From NCBI GenBank assembly GCA_025060595.1, contig JANXBX010000006.1, forward strand, positions 62,001 to 126,000: DNA of 64,000 nucleotides, in the 5' to 3' direction. The position numbers and the translations under genes are program-made. Positions 37,081-45,902 of this stretch are shown in pieces. The stretch is from Synergistota bacterium. GTDB lineage: Bacteria > Synergistota > GBS-1. The first letter of the stretch is position 1. Each line of letters starts with the position of its first letter. Below the pieces are notes generated by a model. That model was not told the origin of the DNA, ran no database searches, and saw nothing but the letters and a program-made list of their open reading frames with translations.

Positions 37081-37521
37081 TTAACTCTTAACGACCTCGG
37101 AGGTGCCCATCTTCGCAAGGGTTATCTTACAATCGCCATCTTCAACTTCAACAGGCAAAAGCTCAGGAGCAAGCCCACTATTAAGCTCCATAGAGTACAT
37201 GAAAATATTAGCTATAGGACAGGAAAGAGGATTAATCTTAGAGCTTAAGAAAGCGTCTCTTACATTTTTCAAGCAACATCCCTTTATCTTCATCTTAAGA
37301 GTATAGTTATCCTCTTCAAATTCCACTTCACCACAGAACCCGCTTTCCTTCAACCATTTCTTTATCGTCTCTCTATCCTTGATACCTTCACCAAGCTTAT
37401 CCTTAGCGAAGGCAACACCAACTCTCGTAAGCCTATAACGAGCTCCCTTCCCACGTTCATTCCAAAACTCTTTCTGAACCTCAAAAACCAAATTCTCCAT
37501 AAACTTTTCAAATAAACTCAT
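37081..37521 (-). CDS. Cysteine-containing protein of unknown function
   Basis: 146 residues from the ATG at 37521, seven bases after AGGAGG. I do not recognise the family. There is an amino-terminal helical segment (FMENLVFEVQKEFW), a basic stretch (GARYRLTRVG), and a cysteine-rich half with KGCCLKNV, LSCPIANIFM and DGDCKITLAKMG. The spacing loosely recalls V4R-type or thiazoline-hydrolase-type domains, where Cys residues bind metal or ligand. It lies between a nitroreductase and CoA-transferase alpha, suggesting a specific step of the same pathway. Confidence 0.75.
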   Translation of the reverse strand: MSLFEKFMENLVFEVQKEFWNERGKGARYRLTRVGVAFAKDKLGEGIKDRETIKKWLKESGFCGEVEFEEDNYTLKMKIKGCCLKNVRDAFLSSKINPLSCPIANIFMYSMELNSGLAPELLPVEVEDGDCKITLAKMGTSEVVKS

Positions 37522-37541
37522 TCGATTTACCTCCTTTCGAA

Positions 37542-38201
37542 TCACTCGGAGTAGTAAGGCTTACCAAACTTCTCGCTAAAAACTATGTCCTTAAGAGCTA
37601 ACCTTGGTCGAGGATTGGGCATTCTTGCAGGCTTACCTATAGATATTATGCTTATTACCTTATAGTCCTCCGGTATCTCAAAATAGGTCCTTACCTTCTC
37701 TTCATCCCTCACATCTATGCAAGGAGCAATAACCCAACAGGCTCCCAAGCCCAGACTTGCAACCGCAAGAAGGATATTCTCTATAGCCGCAGAGGTATCG
37801 TAAGGAAGATCCCAAACATCCTTTCTACCTATGACCATAAGTATCAAATCTCCTTGACTTACGAACCCAGATACATCACCAGATGTAAGCTTCTTAAAAG
37901 CAGCTAATTTCTTCTGTTCATCCTGAAGCCCTTTGAATCTCTCTTGCATGTGCTTACTTAAAAATTCACCCGTAAACCTTCTTCCACTTGCCTTCTTTGA
38001 CACATCTGCCAAGAACTTTTTCCCTTCCTCATCCCTAACGATTATGAACCTCCAAGGCTGAGCATTTTCACCAGAAGGTGCCCAACGGGCGCATTCCAAT
38101 ATAAACCTTAAATCTTCTTCAGATACTTTTTCCGGAGTATAATCCCTTACACTTCTTCTCTCGTAAACCACTTGAAAAAACGTATCTTTTCTTGAATCCA
38201 C
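37542..38201 (-). CDS. Nitroreductase family flavoprotein
   Basis: 219 residues with nitroreductase-fold motifs: YERRSVRDYTPEKVSEEDL, ARWAPSGENAQPWRFIIVRD, and a late AIENILLAVASLGLGACWV. It would bind FMN and reduce a quinone-, nitro- or enone-like group with NAD(P)H. GTG start after AAGGAGGG. In this operon it could act on a ring or unsaturated intermediate; that is inference. Confidence 0.88.
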   Translation of the reverse strand: MDSRKDTFFQVVYERRSVRDYTPEKVSEEDLRFILECARWAPSGENAQPWRFIIVRDEEGKKFLADVSKKASGRRFTGEFLSKHMQERFKGLQDEQKKLAAFKKLTSGDVSGFVSQGDLILMVIGRKDVWDLPYDTSAAIENILLAVASLGLGACWVIAPCIDVRDEEKVRTYFEIPEDYKVISIISIGKPARMPNPRPRLALKDIVFSEKFGKPYYSE

Positions 38202-38242
38202 AATCGCTCCCTCCTTGCCTAAATTTTATGGCAGGGTTACCC

Positions 38243-39202
38243 CTAAAAGCGAGGTAACCCCAAGGAATAAAGGCTTTTTCCACCTCTACGAGGCCCTTTC
38301 AACAATGCCTCAACTTCCTTCTCATCTCTTTCTGTTAAGTACTTAGCGTCAGGAAGCTTGCCAGGCGGGAATCTCTCCAATATATCGTTGTGAAGCTTAA
38401 TAAGATAATCTATAATCTTGTCCACAGCGTTATAAGCCTTTTCAGCTCTGGCTAAAGATGGCTTTCCGATAACCCCCTGAGGATAAACCATAAGCTCCAA
38501 ACCACCCATACCCACTTGAGCATGACCAGGTATGGGATATTGATATATATCCCCACCTTTATCTACATGCCCCTCGGGCATAAATCCCCACGGCTCAGAG
38601 TCCTCCATATGCTCAGGCTCGTTCATCTCGGGAAAGAGAGCTAAAGATATAGAGGCTTCAACCTCATCTGCATGCCTAAAGGGGGTGTCCCATGGCCCAC
38701 CGTGAGCTTTATCTTTAAGCTCATTTGCTACAACCGTTGGCCAGTTAACCATACATATTATCGCAGGAACTTGATATTGCTTCCAGAAAGCTTGTATAGC
38801 AAGAGGAATAACATACTCTTGACCATGACCATTAAGAAGGATTTGCTTTCTAAAACCCGCGTTCCAGTAACCAGCTATAACTGACATAAGATAGGGAATA
38901 AACACCTCATCGGGAACAATGACAGTACCAGGCTGACCTACCTGATTCCATGGGTGAGAGCCAAACCAAATAGGCTGTGATACAGTACAACCCGTTTCCT
39001 TCGCAACAGTTTCAGCGATCCTTGTAACTATAAAAGTATCCTCTCCAAAACACTGTCCCTTACCGTGATTTTCCGTACAGCCTACAGGAATTATTATGAT
39101 ATCGTTCTTCTTAAGTCTTTCCTCTACCTGACGCCAGGTCATATTTTGAAAGTATATACCATCAGCTTTATCCATGGAGCCTGTAGAGTATTTATATCTC
39201 AT
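38243..39202 (-). CDS. Creatininase family amidohydrolase
   Basis: 319 residues with creatininase metal motifs: PVGCTENHGKGQCFGEDTF near 40-58 (Glu, His, Asp ligands), WFGSHPWNQ, LLNGHGQE near 140 and the FRHADEVEAS motif with a second Glu. Family members hydrolyse cyclic amides such as creatinine, or act on peptide-derived cofactors. I use ATG at 39202, eight bases after GGAGG; a GTG at 39211 overlaps the SD. The extended carboxy-terminal part is longer than classical creatininase. Confidence 0.85.
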   Translation of the reverse strand: MRYKYSTGSMDKADGIYFQNMTWRQVEERLKKNDIIIIPVGCTENHGKGQCFGEDTFIVTRIAETVAKETGCTVSQPIWFGSHPWNQVGQPGTVIVPDEVFIPYLMSVIAGYWNAGFRKQILLNGHGQEYVIPLAIQAFWKQYQVPAIICMVNWPTVVANELKDKAHGGPWDTPFRHADEVEASISLALFPEMNEPEHMEDSEPWGFMPEGHVDKGGDIYQYPIPGHAQVGMGGLELMVYPQGVIGKPSLARAEKAYNAVDKIIDYLIKLHNDILERFPPGKLPDAKYLTERDEKEVEALLKGPRRGGKSLYSLGLPRF

Positions 39203-39251
39203 AAACTGCACCTCCTCCCCTTATAGAAACACCATACCAAGCGTGACAAAA

Positions 39252-39284
39252 CCCATACGGATTTACTTATTCTACCCGTATGGG
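39252..39284 (-). terminator. Hairpin between creatininase and cupin genes
   Basis: CCCATACGG (39252-39260) pairs with CCGTATGGG (39276-39284) and is followed on the minus strand by TTTTGTC. The same CCCATACGG core is in the hairpin at 32009-32037. Confidence 0.6.
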
Positions 39285-39293
39285 CCTTTGAAA

Positions 39294-39656
39294 TTACTTC
39301 GCTAAGTGTTCAGGAAGCGGTGGAGAATAAGCCCAGACAAGCTTTATAGGCTCATCTCCCGTATTAATTATCTCGTGCTTTACCCCACACGGAGCAAATA
39401 TAGCTGTTCCTGGTGTAAGCTCGTACTCACCGTAACCCTCGACTATAAGCTTTCCTCTACCAGAGATAATAAACATCGCTTCCTCATGACCCTCATGACA
39501 ATGGGCAGGAATCCTACTTCCCACCTCTGTAACATTTACCCCCATAGAAATCTTAGTAGCTCCTACAGTCTTATTACATATAAGAACCTTAGAGACCCTA
39601 GGAGGAACCCTCTTTACTCCTTCAACTTCACTTTCATGAACAGTGAATTTAGCCAT
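39294..39656 (-). CDS. Single-domain cupin protein
   Basis: About 120 residues forming one cupin barrel, with IPAHCHEGHEEAMFIISGRGKL (motif 1) and the ATAPCGVKHEIINTG-like motif 2 reading GTAIFAPCGVKHEIINTG. Such proteins bind metal through His/Glu and may be isomerases or small-molecule sensors. It lies between a MoaD-like gene and the creatininase gene. ATG at 39656 or 39662; the former has better spacing to AAGGGG. Function not assignable. Confidence 0.85.
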   Translation of the reverse strand: MAKFTVHESEVEGVKRVPPRVSKVLICNKTVGATKISMGVNVTEVGSRIPAHCHEGHEEAMFIISGRGKLIVEGYGEYELTPGTAIFAPCGVKHEIINTGDEPIKLVWAYSPPLPEHLAK

Positions 39657-39684
39657 CTTCATCTACCCCTTTCCTCTAGAAGTT

Positions 39685-39909
39685 TTAACCTCCAAGATAT
39701 ACGGGAAAAATCTCTACCTTATCCCCATCTTTTAAAAGGTAATCTATATCTTGCCATTTACCGTTCACGGTAACTATTCCCACTTGATCCACAGGAACTC
39801 CCATATTCACAAGCAAATCTCCTATCTTAAGGCCATTTTTAACCTCTATTTCCCTTTCCTCAGCCCTGGCATACTTTTTAAGATAAAGGTGAAACCTTAC
39901 TTTTACCAT
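39685..39909 (-). CDS. MoaD/ThiS-like small sulfur carrier
   Basis: 74 residues of the ubiquitin-like fold ending in Gly-Gly (VYLGG), the residue pair that is adenylated and thiocarboxylated. It begins three bases after the aldehyde:ferredoxin oxidoreductase gene stops, as is common for AOR-linked MoaD homologues that supply dithiolene sulfur to tungsto- or molybdopterin. The E1-like partner (MoeB) is not in the window. Confidence 0.9.
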   Translation of the reverse strand: MVKVRFHLYLKKYARAEEREIEVKNGLKIGDLLVNMGVPVDQVGIVTVNGKWQDIDYLLKDGDKVEIFPVYLGG

Positions 39910-39912
39910 ATC

Positions 39913-41616
39913 TTAAACTATAGCCTTTTTCATCTCCTCTTCAGGAACATCAAAAACAGCGTTTGTTGGAGGAAGCGGCTCCTTATAGAAGAACTCAGCA
40001 AGTCTATCATGAGCCGGGCTTATTCCGGCTCTCACATTAAACTCCCTCTCTACCTTGAGAGTCTCGATTCCCATCTCCCATACCTGATCGACAGTAAACT
40101 TAACCCCATAACGATAATAAAGCATATCAGCAAGCAATTGAGGCTCCTTAAGAAGAGGCGGTCTAGCAAATATACAGAAACCAAGACACTCTAAGGTTGT
40201 GATTTTTATCTGAAGGTTTCTTGAAAGCTCCCCCTGCTTTTCTCTACTTAACGGATTAACTTCATTCCTCGAACCAAAAGCGTTACCCGCAGTATGGTCA
40301 GCACCCATAGGTGATGTAGCGTAAAGCACGCCATTTCCTTTTAAAGCCCTTGGATCATATCCAGGAATACCTTGCCCTTTTGCAACAGGCACTCTGTAGA
40401 CACCTAAAACCTTCCCTGTTATTTCAACGCCATTACCCAAAACCCTACCTAGAACGGATCCTTTCCTTATCTCATCAAGGAGAACCATACAGCTTTTCTC
40501 ATCACCAAACTTAGCTAAACCAGCATCTATTGCAACACCTAAAACGCCACCTATCTCTATCGTATCCATTCCGATATCGTTTATCTCCCTATTTAACCTT
40601 GCAACGGAGTCCAAATTATCAAAACCAAGATTTGAACCTACAAGAGCTATAGTCTCATACTGTAATGTGGAAACTATCTTCTTACCACGCTCATCCGGAT
40701 AGATGTTACCGCACATTATCATGCAACCAGGCATACAAGTAACACCAGTTCTACCCTCTCCGCCTCTCTTCACAACCGTTTCATAAAGAACCTCCCCACT
40801 TAAGTTCTTAGCATATTCAAAAGCACCATATCTAAAGTTCATCGTTGGAAGAGCACCAATAGCATTTACAGCATTGACTATCTGAGCGGTTCCATATTTT
40901 TTATAAGCATCACCCGTCTTAGGATCCTCTAAAAGCGCTCTATTTATCTTCTTCGCAACCTCTAAAAAGGCATCCTTATCGTAATAAGAAACGCTTTCCT
41001 TAGAGGGCTTAACTACTATTGCTTTAATACCCTTACTCCCCATAACAGCGCCAACTCCACCCCTAGCGGCAAACTTAAGCTCCCCATTAGGATCACTCAA
41101 GGCAATAGATGCAGATCTTAACCTCATCTCCCCAGCAGGTCCAATACAGATTATCGCTACATCTTTGCCATACCTAGAATAAAGCCTTTCAACCGTAGCA
41201 TAAGTTCCTAAACCCCTAAGATCGTTGGCAGACAACAGCTTGACATTATTCCCATCTATTTCCAGAAGATATAACTCCTCATCCTTAGGCAATCCTTCAA
41301 TAATCAAAGCCTTTATGCCAGCCCTCGACAAGTATGTGCCGGCTAAACCTCCACTATTAGCCTCCTTTATGCCATTCGTAAGGGGGCTTTTACAACCAAC
41401 AGATATCCTACTTACGCTTGAAACTGCCGTACCACCCAATAAACCAGGAGCGATCACAAGCTTATTAAACTCACCTAGAGGATCACAGGTAGCATCAACT
41501 TCGTCTAAAACAATTCTTGAAGTAAGCCCTCTTCCACCTAAAAATTTATAATCTTCCTTAACAGCTCCCACTCTTATCTCCTTAGTTCCAACATCCACCC
41601 TAATTATTTTGTCCAT
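39913..41616 (-). CDS. Aldehyde:ferredoxin oxidoreductase (tungsten/molybdenum pterin)
   Basis: 567 residues of the AOR family. Amino-terminal pterin-binding features are KFLGGRGLTSRIVLDEV and a central FAARGGVGAVMGSKGIKAI. The [4Fe-4S] cluster cysteines appear as CMPGCMIMCG near 290-300, with a distal Cys in LGFCIFARPP. It oxidises an aldehyde or hydroxy-carboxylate with ferredoxin as acceptor. It heads the minus-strand catabolic cluster; MoaD follows, and a ferredoxin gene lies 6 kb downstream. It is slightly shorter than typical AORs (about 600). Confidence 0.92.
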   Translation of the reverse strand: MDKIIRVDVGTKEIRVGAVKEDYKFLGGRGLTSRIVLDEVDATCDPLGEFNKLVIAPGLLGGTAVSSVSRISVGCKSPLTNGIKEANSGGLAGTYLSRAGIKALIIEGLPKDEELYLLEIDGNNVKLLSANDLRGLGTYATVERLYSRYGKDVAIICIGPAGEMRLRSASIALSDPNGELKFAARGGVGAVMGSKGIKAIVVKPSKESVSYYDKDAFLEVAKKINRALLEDPKTGDAYKKYGTAQIVNAVNAIGALPTMNFRYGAFEYAKNLSGEVLYETVVKRGGEGRTGVTCMPGCMIMCGNIYPDERGKKIVSTLQYETIALVGSNLGFDNLDSVARLNREINDIGMDTIEIGGVLGVAIDAGLAKFGDEKSCMVLLDEIRKGSVLGRVLGNGVEITGKVLGVYRVPVAKGQGIPGYDPRALKGNGVLYATSPMGADHTAGNAFGSRNEVNPLSREKQGELSRNLQIKITTLECLGFCIFARPPLLKEPQLLADMLYYRYGVKFTVDQVWEMGIETLKVEREFNVRAGISPAHDRLAEFFYKEPLPPTNAVFDVPEEEMKKAIV

Positions 41617-41863
41617 TCTTTTAATCCCCCCTTACTCAACCTAAGTGTGCCTGTTGAGAGCTTCATATCATCCGCGATTACTTGTCAATTTAAAGTTAAC
41701 ATATTTTGGTTTCAATGTCAAGCTATCATTTAGATCAAAGTATTGATATTCATTATGAACATTTTTGTTCTCATGATTTATTATATTTAATGTTCTCTAT
41801 AAAGCAACTCAGTTTCATAAAAAGTAAAACAATCTCTCAAAGCTTTCTGATATAATCATTCTT
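41617..41863. other. AT-rich intergenic region between divergent genes
   Basis: About 250 bases, rich in A/T, upstream of both the AOR gene (minus) and the prepilin-like gene (plus). I see a GAACATTTTTGTTC inverted repeat at 41757-41770, a possible operator, and a TATAAT at 41851-41856. No gene is evident. Confidence 0.5.
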
Positions 41864-42337
41864 ATGAGGAAAGGGCTAACGCTAATAGAGCTTCTTATAG
41901 CCTTAGCTATAGCAGCATTAATAGGTGGAACTCTCCTAGGGCTACTTATGGGGGCTACAAGAAGCAGAGAGTTTTCAGAAAATGTCGCTTTAGAAAACCA
42001 GATAGTAAGGGGAATTTTAGAACTACTTTACTCCGATCTAAGAGCGTCTTTTCAAATTAAGACGGGTTTAAACTTTGTAGGAGAAAAGACGAGGCTATCT
42101 TTCCTAAAAGCTGGAAGAAACGGATTAGAAAAGGTCGACTACGAACTAAAGGATGGAAAGCTTTTAAGAAATAATGAGGTTTTGTTGGAAGATGGTAGTT
42201 TTGGCATATCTTTTAAATTCATCAAGGATAAGAAATATATGGAGGTTTGGGAAGTTCAGGGAGATAAACCTGATGCAGTCGAAGTCGAGATAAAATATAG
42301 GGGAGCAAGTTATAAGAGGCTTATCTTAACCTATTAA
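41864..42337 (+). CDS. Prepilin-like protein with type IV N-methylation motif
   Basis: 157 residues opening with the prepilin cleavage motif RKGLTLIELLIALAIAALIGG, a Gly before the mature hydrophobic helix with Glu five residues later. The rest resembles pseudopilins of the GspJ/PulJ type but is not specific enough to name. No SD is visible; TATAAT lies seven bases before the ATG, suggesting a leaderless message. It is followed 13 bases later by a secreted clostripain-like protein, so it may belong to a secretion or competence apparatus whose remainder is elsewhere. Confidence 0.8.
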   Translation: MRKGLTLIELLIALAIAALIGGTLLGLLMGATRSREFSENVALENQIVRGILELLYSDLRASFQIKTGLNFVGEKTRLSFLKAGRNGLEKVDYELKDGKLLRNNEVLLEDGSFGISFKFIKDKKYMEVWEVQGDKPDAVEVEIKYRGASYKRLILTY

Positions 42338-42350
42338 GGAGGGGATATAT

Positions 42351-44528
42351 TTGAAAACGACATTAAAGATGATACTTATTGCATCCTTGATTTTATTTCC
42401 CGGATACGCTTGGGGGATAGCAAATTGGACAGTAATGATTTACATGGCAGCGGATAACGATCTAGAATATTATGCTTTAAATGATTTTTTAGAGCTTTCA
42501 TCAGTAGGCTCAAGCACAAACGTTAAAATAGTGGTCCAGCTTGACAGAGGTGGATACGATTCAAGATATGGGGCTTGGACTAAAGCCCATAGGTTTTACG
42601 TAACTAGAGGAATGACCCCAACTGAAGGTAATGCAATCTCAAATTGGGGAGATGGAAAGGGTGGAAGAGAGATAAATACGGGAGATCCAGGAGAGCTTAA
42701 GAAGTTTGTAGAATGGGCAATAACTAACTATCCAGCAAATAATTACCTTCTTGTGCTATGGAATCACGGACAAGGTTGGAAAAACAAAAGCGAAAAGGAA
42801 GGAAAAGAGCCCACCAAGTGGATTTTCTACGATGATACCAGCGACGATGTATTATGGATGTTTGAGTTGAAAGAGGCATTAAAAGGAAAGAGATTAAGCA
42901 TAGTCGCAATGGATGCCTGTTTAATGGGAACTATAGAAGCTATGACCGAGCTTCTCGGAATAGCAGATTATTTCGTAGGTTCGGAAGCAGAGGTACCCGC
43001 AAATGGACTACCCTACAACACGATAATGAGCTCCCTTTTATCTAATCCGTCGATGACACCAAGGAGCTTATGCGAGATTATAGTGGAAAAATATGGAGAC
43101 TTTTATAAAAGTAGCGTCCTTCCAGTGACCATCTCAGCAATAGATATGAGTAAGTTAAACCAAGTTATAGAGGCATTAGATAATTTCGTAGAGGGAACGA
43201 TTTCAAGAAAGGACTGGAACTCCATTAAAAACGCAAGAAGCAGCGTTTTAAGTTTTCCGTATGAAGAAGATTATAGATATCAAATCGACTTGGGAAACTT
43301 CACCAGTGACCCGAGCCTTAAGAGCGCAATAGGAAACGCGGTTTTCAAGAAATATAACTCTTCAGAGTTAAGCAATGCTTCAGGAATATCTATATACTTT
43401 CCCCAAGGAAGAGAGTACAATCCTTTCTATAGCGATACAAGAAGAACGTTCTTAAGCCTGTCCAAATGGAATAACCTGCTTAAGGAATACCTGAAAGGAA
43501 CAGCGCCTCGAGCCGATATCCCAAAAAGCGATGTTAAACCTAATATAGATGGAATAATAAAAGGAAATGAGTGGGAAGACGCATATATTATAGAAAAGGA
43601 AGGAGTTAAGATTTACCTAAAGTGCGATGAAAAATATATTTATATAGCCGTAGATGATATAAAAGACTCTACGCTCAACATAAACGATAGGGTAGGAATA
43701 TACTTTGATACAAATGGAGATTGGAGCTGGCCTCAGAGCAGGGGTAACGAAGGTAACTATTGGATCAGATACGATGGAACAAAGTGGGAGGGAGTTTTTA
43801 GAGCCATCTGGGGCAATTCTGGGATGCCAAACTCCGATGAAAACTATGAAAGTCTCTCAAGCAACGAACTTACCTTTGCGACGTCTCTCTCTACAGGACA
43901 TTTGGTTTACGAAATAAGGATAGATTATACCCTAAGATGGAAGGCAAATCCTGGTGATGAGGTCCATCTTTACATATTTGCTTATGATGGAGGAAAAAAT
44001 CAGGACGATATTTGCTGGCCACAAGATTTAACAGGCATTGACTATGGACATCTTTCTCCCCTTAATTATGGAACGGTCAAGCTCGGTGAAAGGATAGAAA
44101 TCCCATCGATAGAAGTAAAACCAGAGGAAATAGACTTCGGAGAAGTTAAAGTGGATAAAACCGAAACCAGAAATATAACGGTTAAAAACGTGGGAACAGG
44201 AACATTATTTGTAGAAGCGAGCTTAGAGGGGAAGGGTTCTTCAAGCTTCTCCATATCTCCCGCAAGCTTAGCTCTTTCTCCAGGGGAATCAGGTAATATA
44301 AGCGTATCCTTCAAACCAAAGAGGGATGAAAGCTATACCGCCTACGTAGTCATCCGAAGCAACGATCCCTTAAAAGACACCTGTTATGTCTACCTAAGAG
44401 GAGAAGGTAAAGAAGAGATCTGGCTTTTAGGGGGATGTACAGCGTCTGGGTGTGAAAACGGGCTTTCCTACCTTCTTTTCTTAATACCTCTATTCTTAAT
44501 AGGCTCCCTTTCCAAGAAGGACAACTAA
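42351..44528 (+). CDS. Clostripain-family (C11) secreted protease with DOMON-like, SPD-2-like and CTERM regions
   Basis: 725 residues. A signal peptide (residues 1-22) precedes a C11 protease domain with the catalytic His139 in LWNHGQGW and Cys190 in MDACLMGTIE. Next is a DOMON/CBM9-like beta domain at about 400-590 (DGIIKGNEWEDAYII). An ASPM/SPD-2/Hydin-type domain follows at about 598-690 (IDFGEVKVDKTETRNITVKN). The protein ends in GGCTASGCENGL, a hydrophobic helix and SKKDN. That tail looks like a CTERM surface-anchoring signal. TTG start after AAGGAGGGG. It would be a surface or secreted peptidase. Confidence 0.9.
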   Translation: MKTTLKMILIASLILFPGYAWGIANWTVMIYMAADNDLEYYALNDFLELSSVGSSTNVKIVVQLDRGGYDSRYGAWTKAHRFYVTRGMTPTEGNAISNWGDGKGGREINTGDPGELKKFVEWAITNYPANNYLLVLWNHGQGWKNKSEKEGKEPTKWIFYDDTSDDVLWMFELKEALKGKRLSIVAMDACLMGTIEAMTELLGIADYFVGSEAEVPANGLPYNTIMSSLLSNPSMTPRSLCEIIVEKYGDFYKSSVLPVTISAIDMSKLNQVIEALDNFVEGTISRKDWNSIKNARSSVLSFPYEEDYRYQIDLGNFTSDPSLKSAIGNAVFKKYNSSELSNASGISIYFPQGREYNPFYSDTRRTFLSLSKWNNLLKEYLKGTAPRADIPKSDVKPNIDGIIKGNEWEDAYIIEKEGVKIYLKCDEKYIYIAVDDIKDSTLNINDRVGIYFDTNGDWSWPQSRGNEGNYWIRYDGTKWEGVFRAIWGNSGMPNSDENYESLSSNELTFATSLSTGHLVYEIRIDYTLRWKANPGDEVHLYIFAYDGGKNQDDICWPQDLTGIDYGHLSPLNYGTVKLGERIEIPSIEVKPEEIDFGEVKVDKTETRNITVKNVGTGTLFVEASLEGKGSSSFSISPASLALSPGESGNISVSFKPKRDESYTAYVVIRSNDPLKDTCYVYLRGEGKEEIWLLGGCTASGCENGLSYLLFLIPLFLIGSLSKKDN

Positions 44529-45902
44529 GAGTGTCCTGATTATTATCTTCAAGTCAAGCCATAAGGACCAATTTTGTATGTAGTACGCATCAAGGCGCAG
44601 CCTCTCCTCGAAAGTGGTGAGGTTGCGCCCGCTTATCTGCCAAAGCCCCGTTATCCCAGGTTTAACCTCCAATATTACGTCAAAGTAGTCCCCTATTTTC
44701 TCCCTTTCCCTTGGAAGATAAGGTCTCGGCCCAACTATACTCATCTCTCCCCTAAGAACGTTCCAGAGCTGAGGAAGCTCATCGAAGCTCCATCTCCTCA
44801 AAAACCTCCCAACCCTTGTAAGTCTTGGATCATGTCCCCTTAGTTTAGCAAACTTTTCCCACTCCTCTCGGGCCATTGGATTCTCTTTAAGATATTTCTC
44901 AAGGATATCGTCAGCGTTAAGGTACATGGTCCTAAATTTATAACAAGGAAATGTAGTACCTCCCTTACCAAGTCTTGGTGCTACATACAAAGCAGGACCA
45001 GGAGAGTCAATTTTAATTAATATAGATATAAGTAGAAGTATAGGGGATAAGATTACCAAAGCAGGGATAGATATAAGAAGATCGAAAGCCCTCTTTACTA
45101 AGGCATTCCAACCCTTTATGAGGTTTCTTTTTATTTCTATAAGAAATAGACCCTCTACCTCCTCAAGGCGAACAGAGGCAGAGGAAAGCCCATAAATGTC
45201 CGGAACAACTTTAACTGGAACGTTAAGTCGCCCGCATCTTAGGGCTATAGAGTTAAGGCCGTTACGACTCAGGGATGGAACAGCAATGATGACCATGTCA
45301 ACCCTTCTCTCATTAATGATCCTTTCTATGTCCTCTAAACCCCCTAAAACAGGAAGACCTTCAACAACATCTTCAAAAGCTTCATTATCAATAAAACCGA
45401 TAGCTTCGTATCCCCAAAGCGGGTATTTCCTCAGCTTAGACAATATTAACTTGCCTGTCTCTCCTGCTCCAACTATTAGAGTTTGTTTTCTAAAAAGCCC
45501 GATCTTCAAAGAAAGATATCTTATTAAGTATCTCACATAGAAGATCACCGGCAAAGATATCAAGAAAGAAAGCAATACGACAACTCGAGAAAACTCAAGA
45601 AGCCTATAAAGAAAGCTGAAAGAGAGGAATAAAAGAGCGGTTATAAATGTAGCCTTACCTATATAAAAAAGCTCATCTAATGGATCTAAGAAGGACTCCA
45701 CGTATAGACCTTCCCATGCTAGGGCTAATATCCAGATTAAAAGAATAAAAGGTATTATATCAAGATATGCCCCCCATGGAACAGCTCCCCCTACGAAGAA
45801 ACCTTTTAAAACCTCATGCCTTAAAAGATAAGATAAAACGAAGGATAAAAGTATAGCAAAAGCATCACCGATCAAAAGAAGCATAGGGAAAATTTTTCTC
45901 AA
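44496..45902 (-). CDS. Polyprenyl glycosylphosphotransferase (WbaP-like)
   Basis: 468 residues. An amino-terminal half has four or five membrane helices, and a CoA-binding-like Rossmann segment lies near 140-260 (LIVGAGETGKLILSKL). The carboxy-terminal bacterial sugar transferase domain has KRAFDLLISIPALVILSP, DSPGPALYV, YKFRTMY, FLRRWSFDELPQLWNVLRGEMSIVGPRP and KPGITGLWQISGR. It transfers a sugar-1-phosphate to undecaprenyl phosphate, starting exopolysaccharide or O-antigen synthesis. TTG start after GAGGTGG. It overlaps the clostripain gene tail by 33 bases. Confidence 0.93.
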   Translation of the reverse strand: MRKIFPMLLLIGDAFAILLSFVLSYLLRHEVLKGFFVGGAVPWGAYLDIIPFILLIWILALAWEGLYVESFLDPLDELFYIGKATFITALLFLSFSFLYRLLEFSRVVVLLSFLISLPVIFYVRYLIRYLSLKIGLFRKQTLIVGAGETGKLILSKLRKYPLWGYEAIGFIDNEAFEDVVEGLPVLGGLEDIERIINERRVDMVIIAVPSLSRNGLNSIALRCGRLNVPVKVVPDIYGLSSASVRLEEVEGLFLIEIKRNLIKGWNALVKRAFDLLISIPALVILSPILLLISILIKIDSPGPALYVAPRLGKGGTTFPCYKFRTMYLNADDILEKYLKENPMAREEWEKFAKLRGHDPRLTRVGRFLRRWSFDELPQLWNVLRGEMSIVGPRPYLPREREKIGDYFDVILEVKPGITGLWQISGRNLTTFEERLRLDAYYIQNWSLWLDLKIIIRTLLVVLLGKGAY

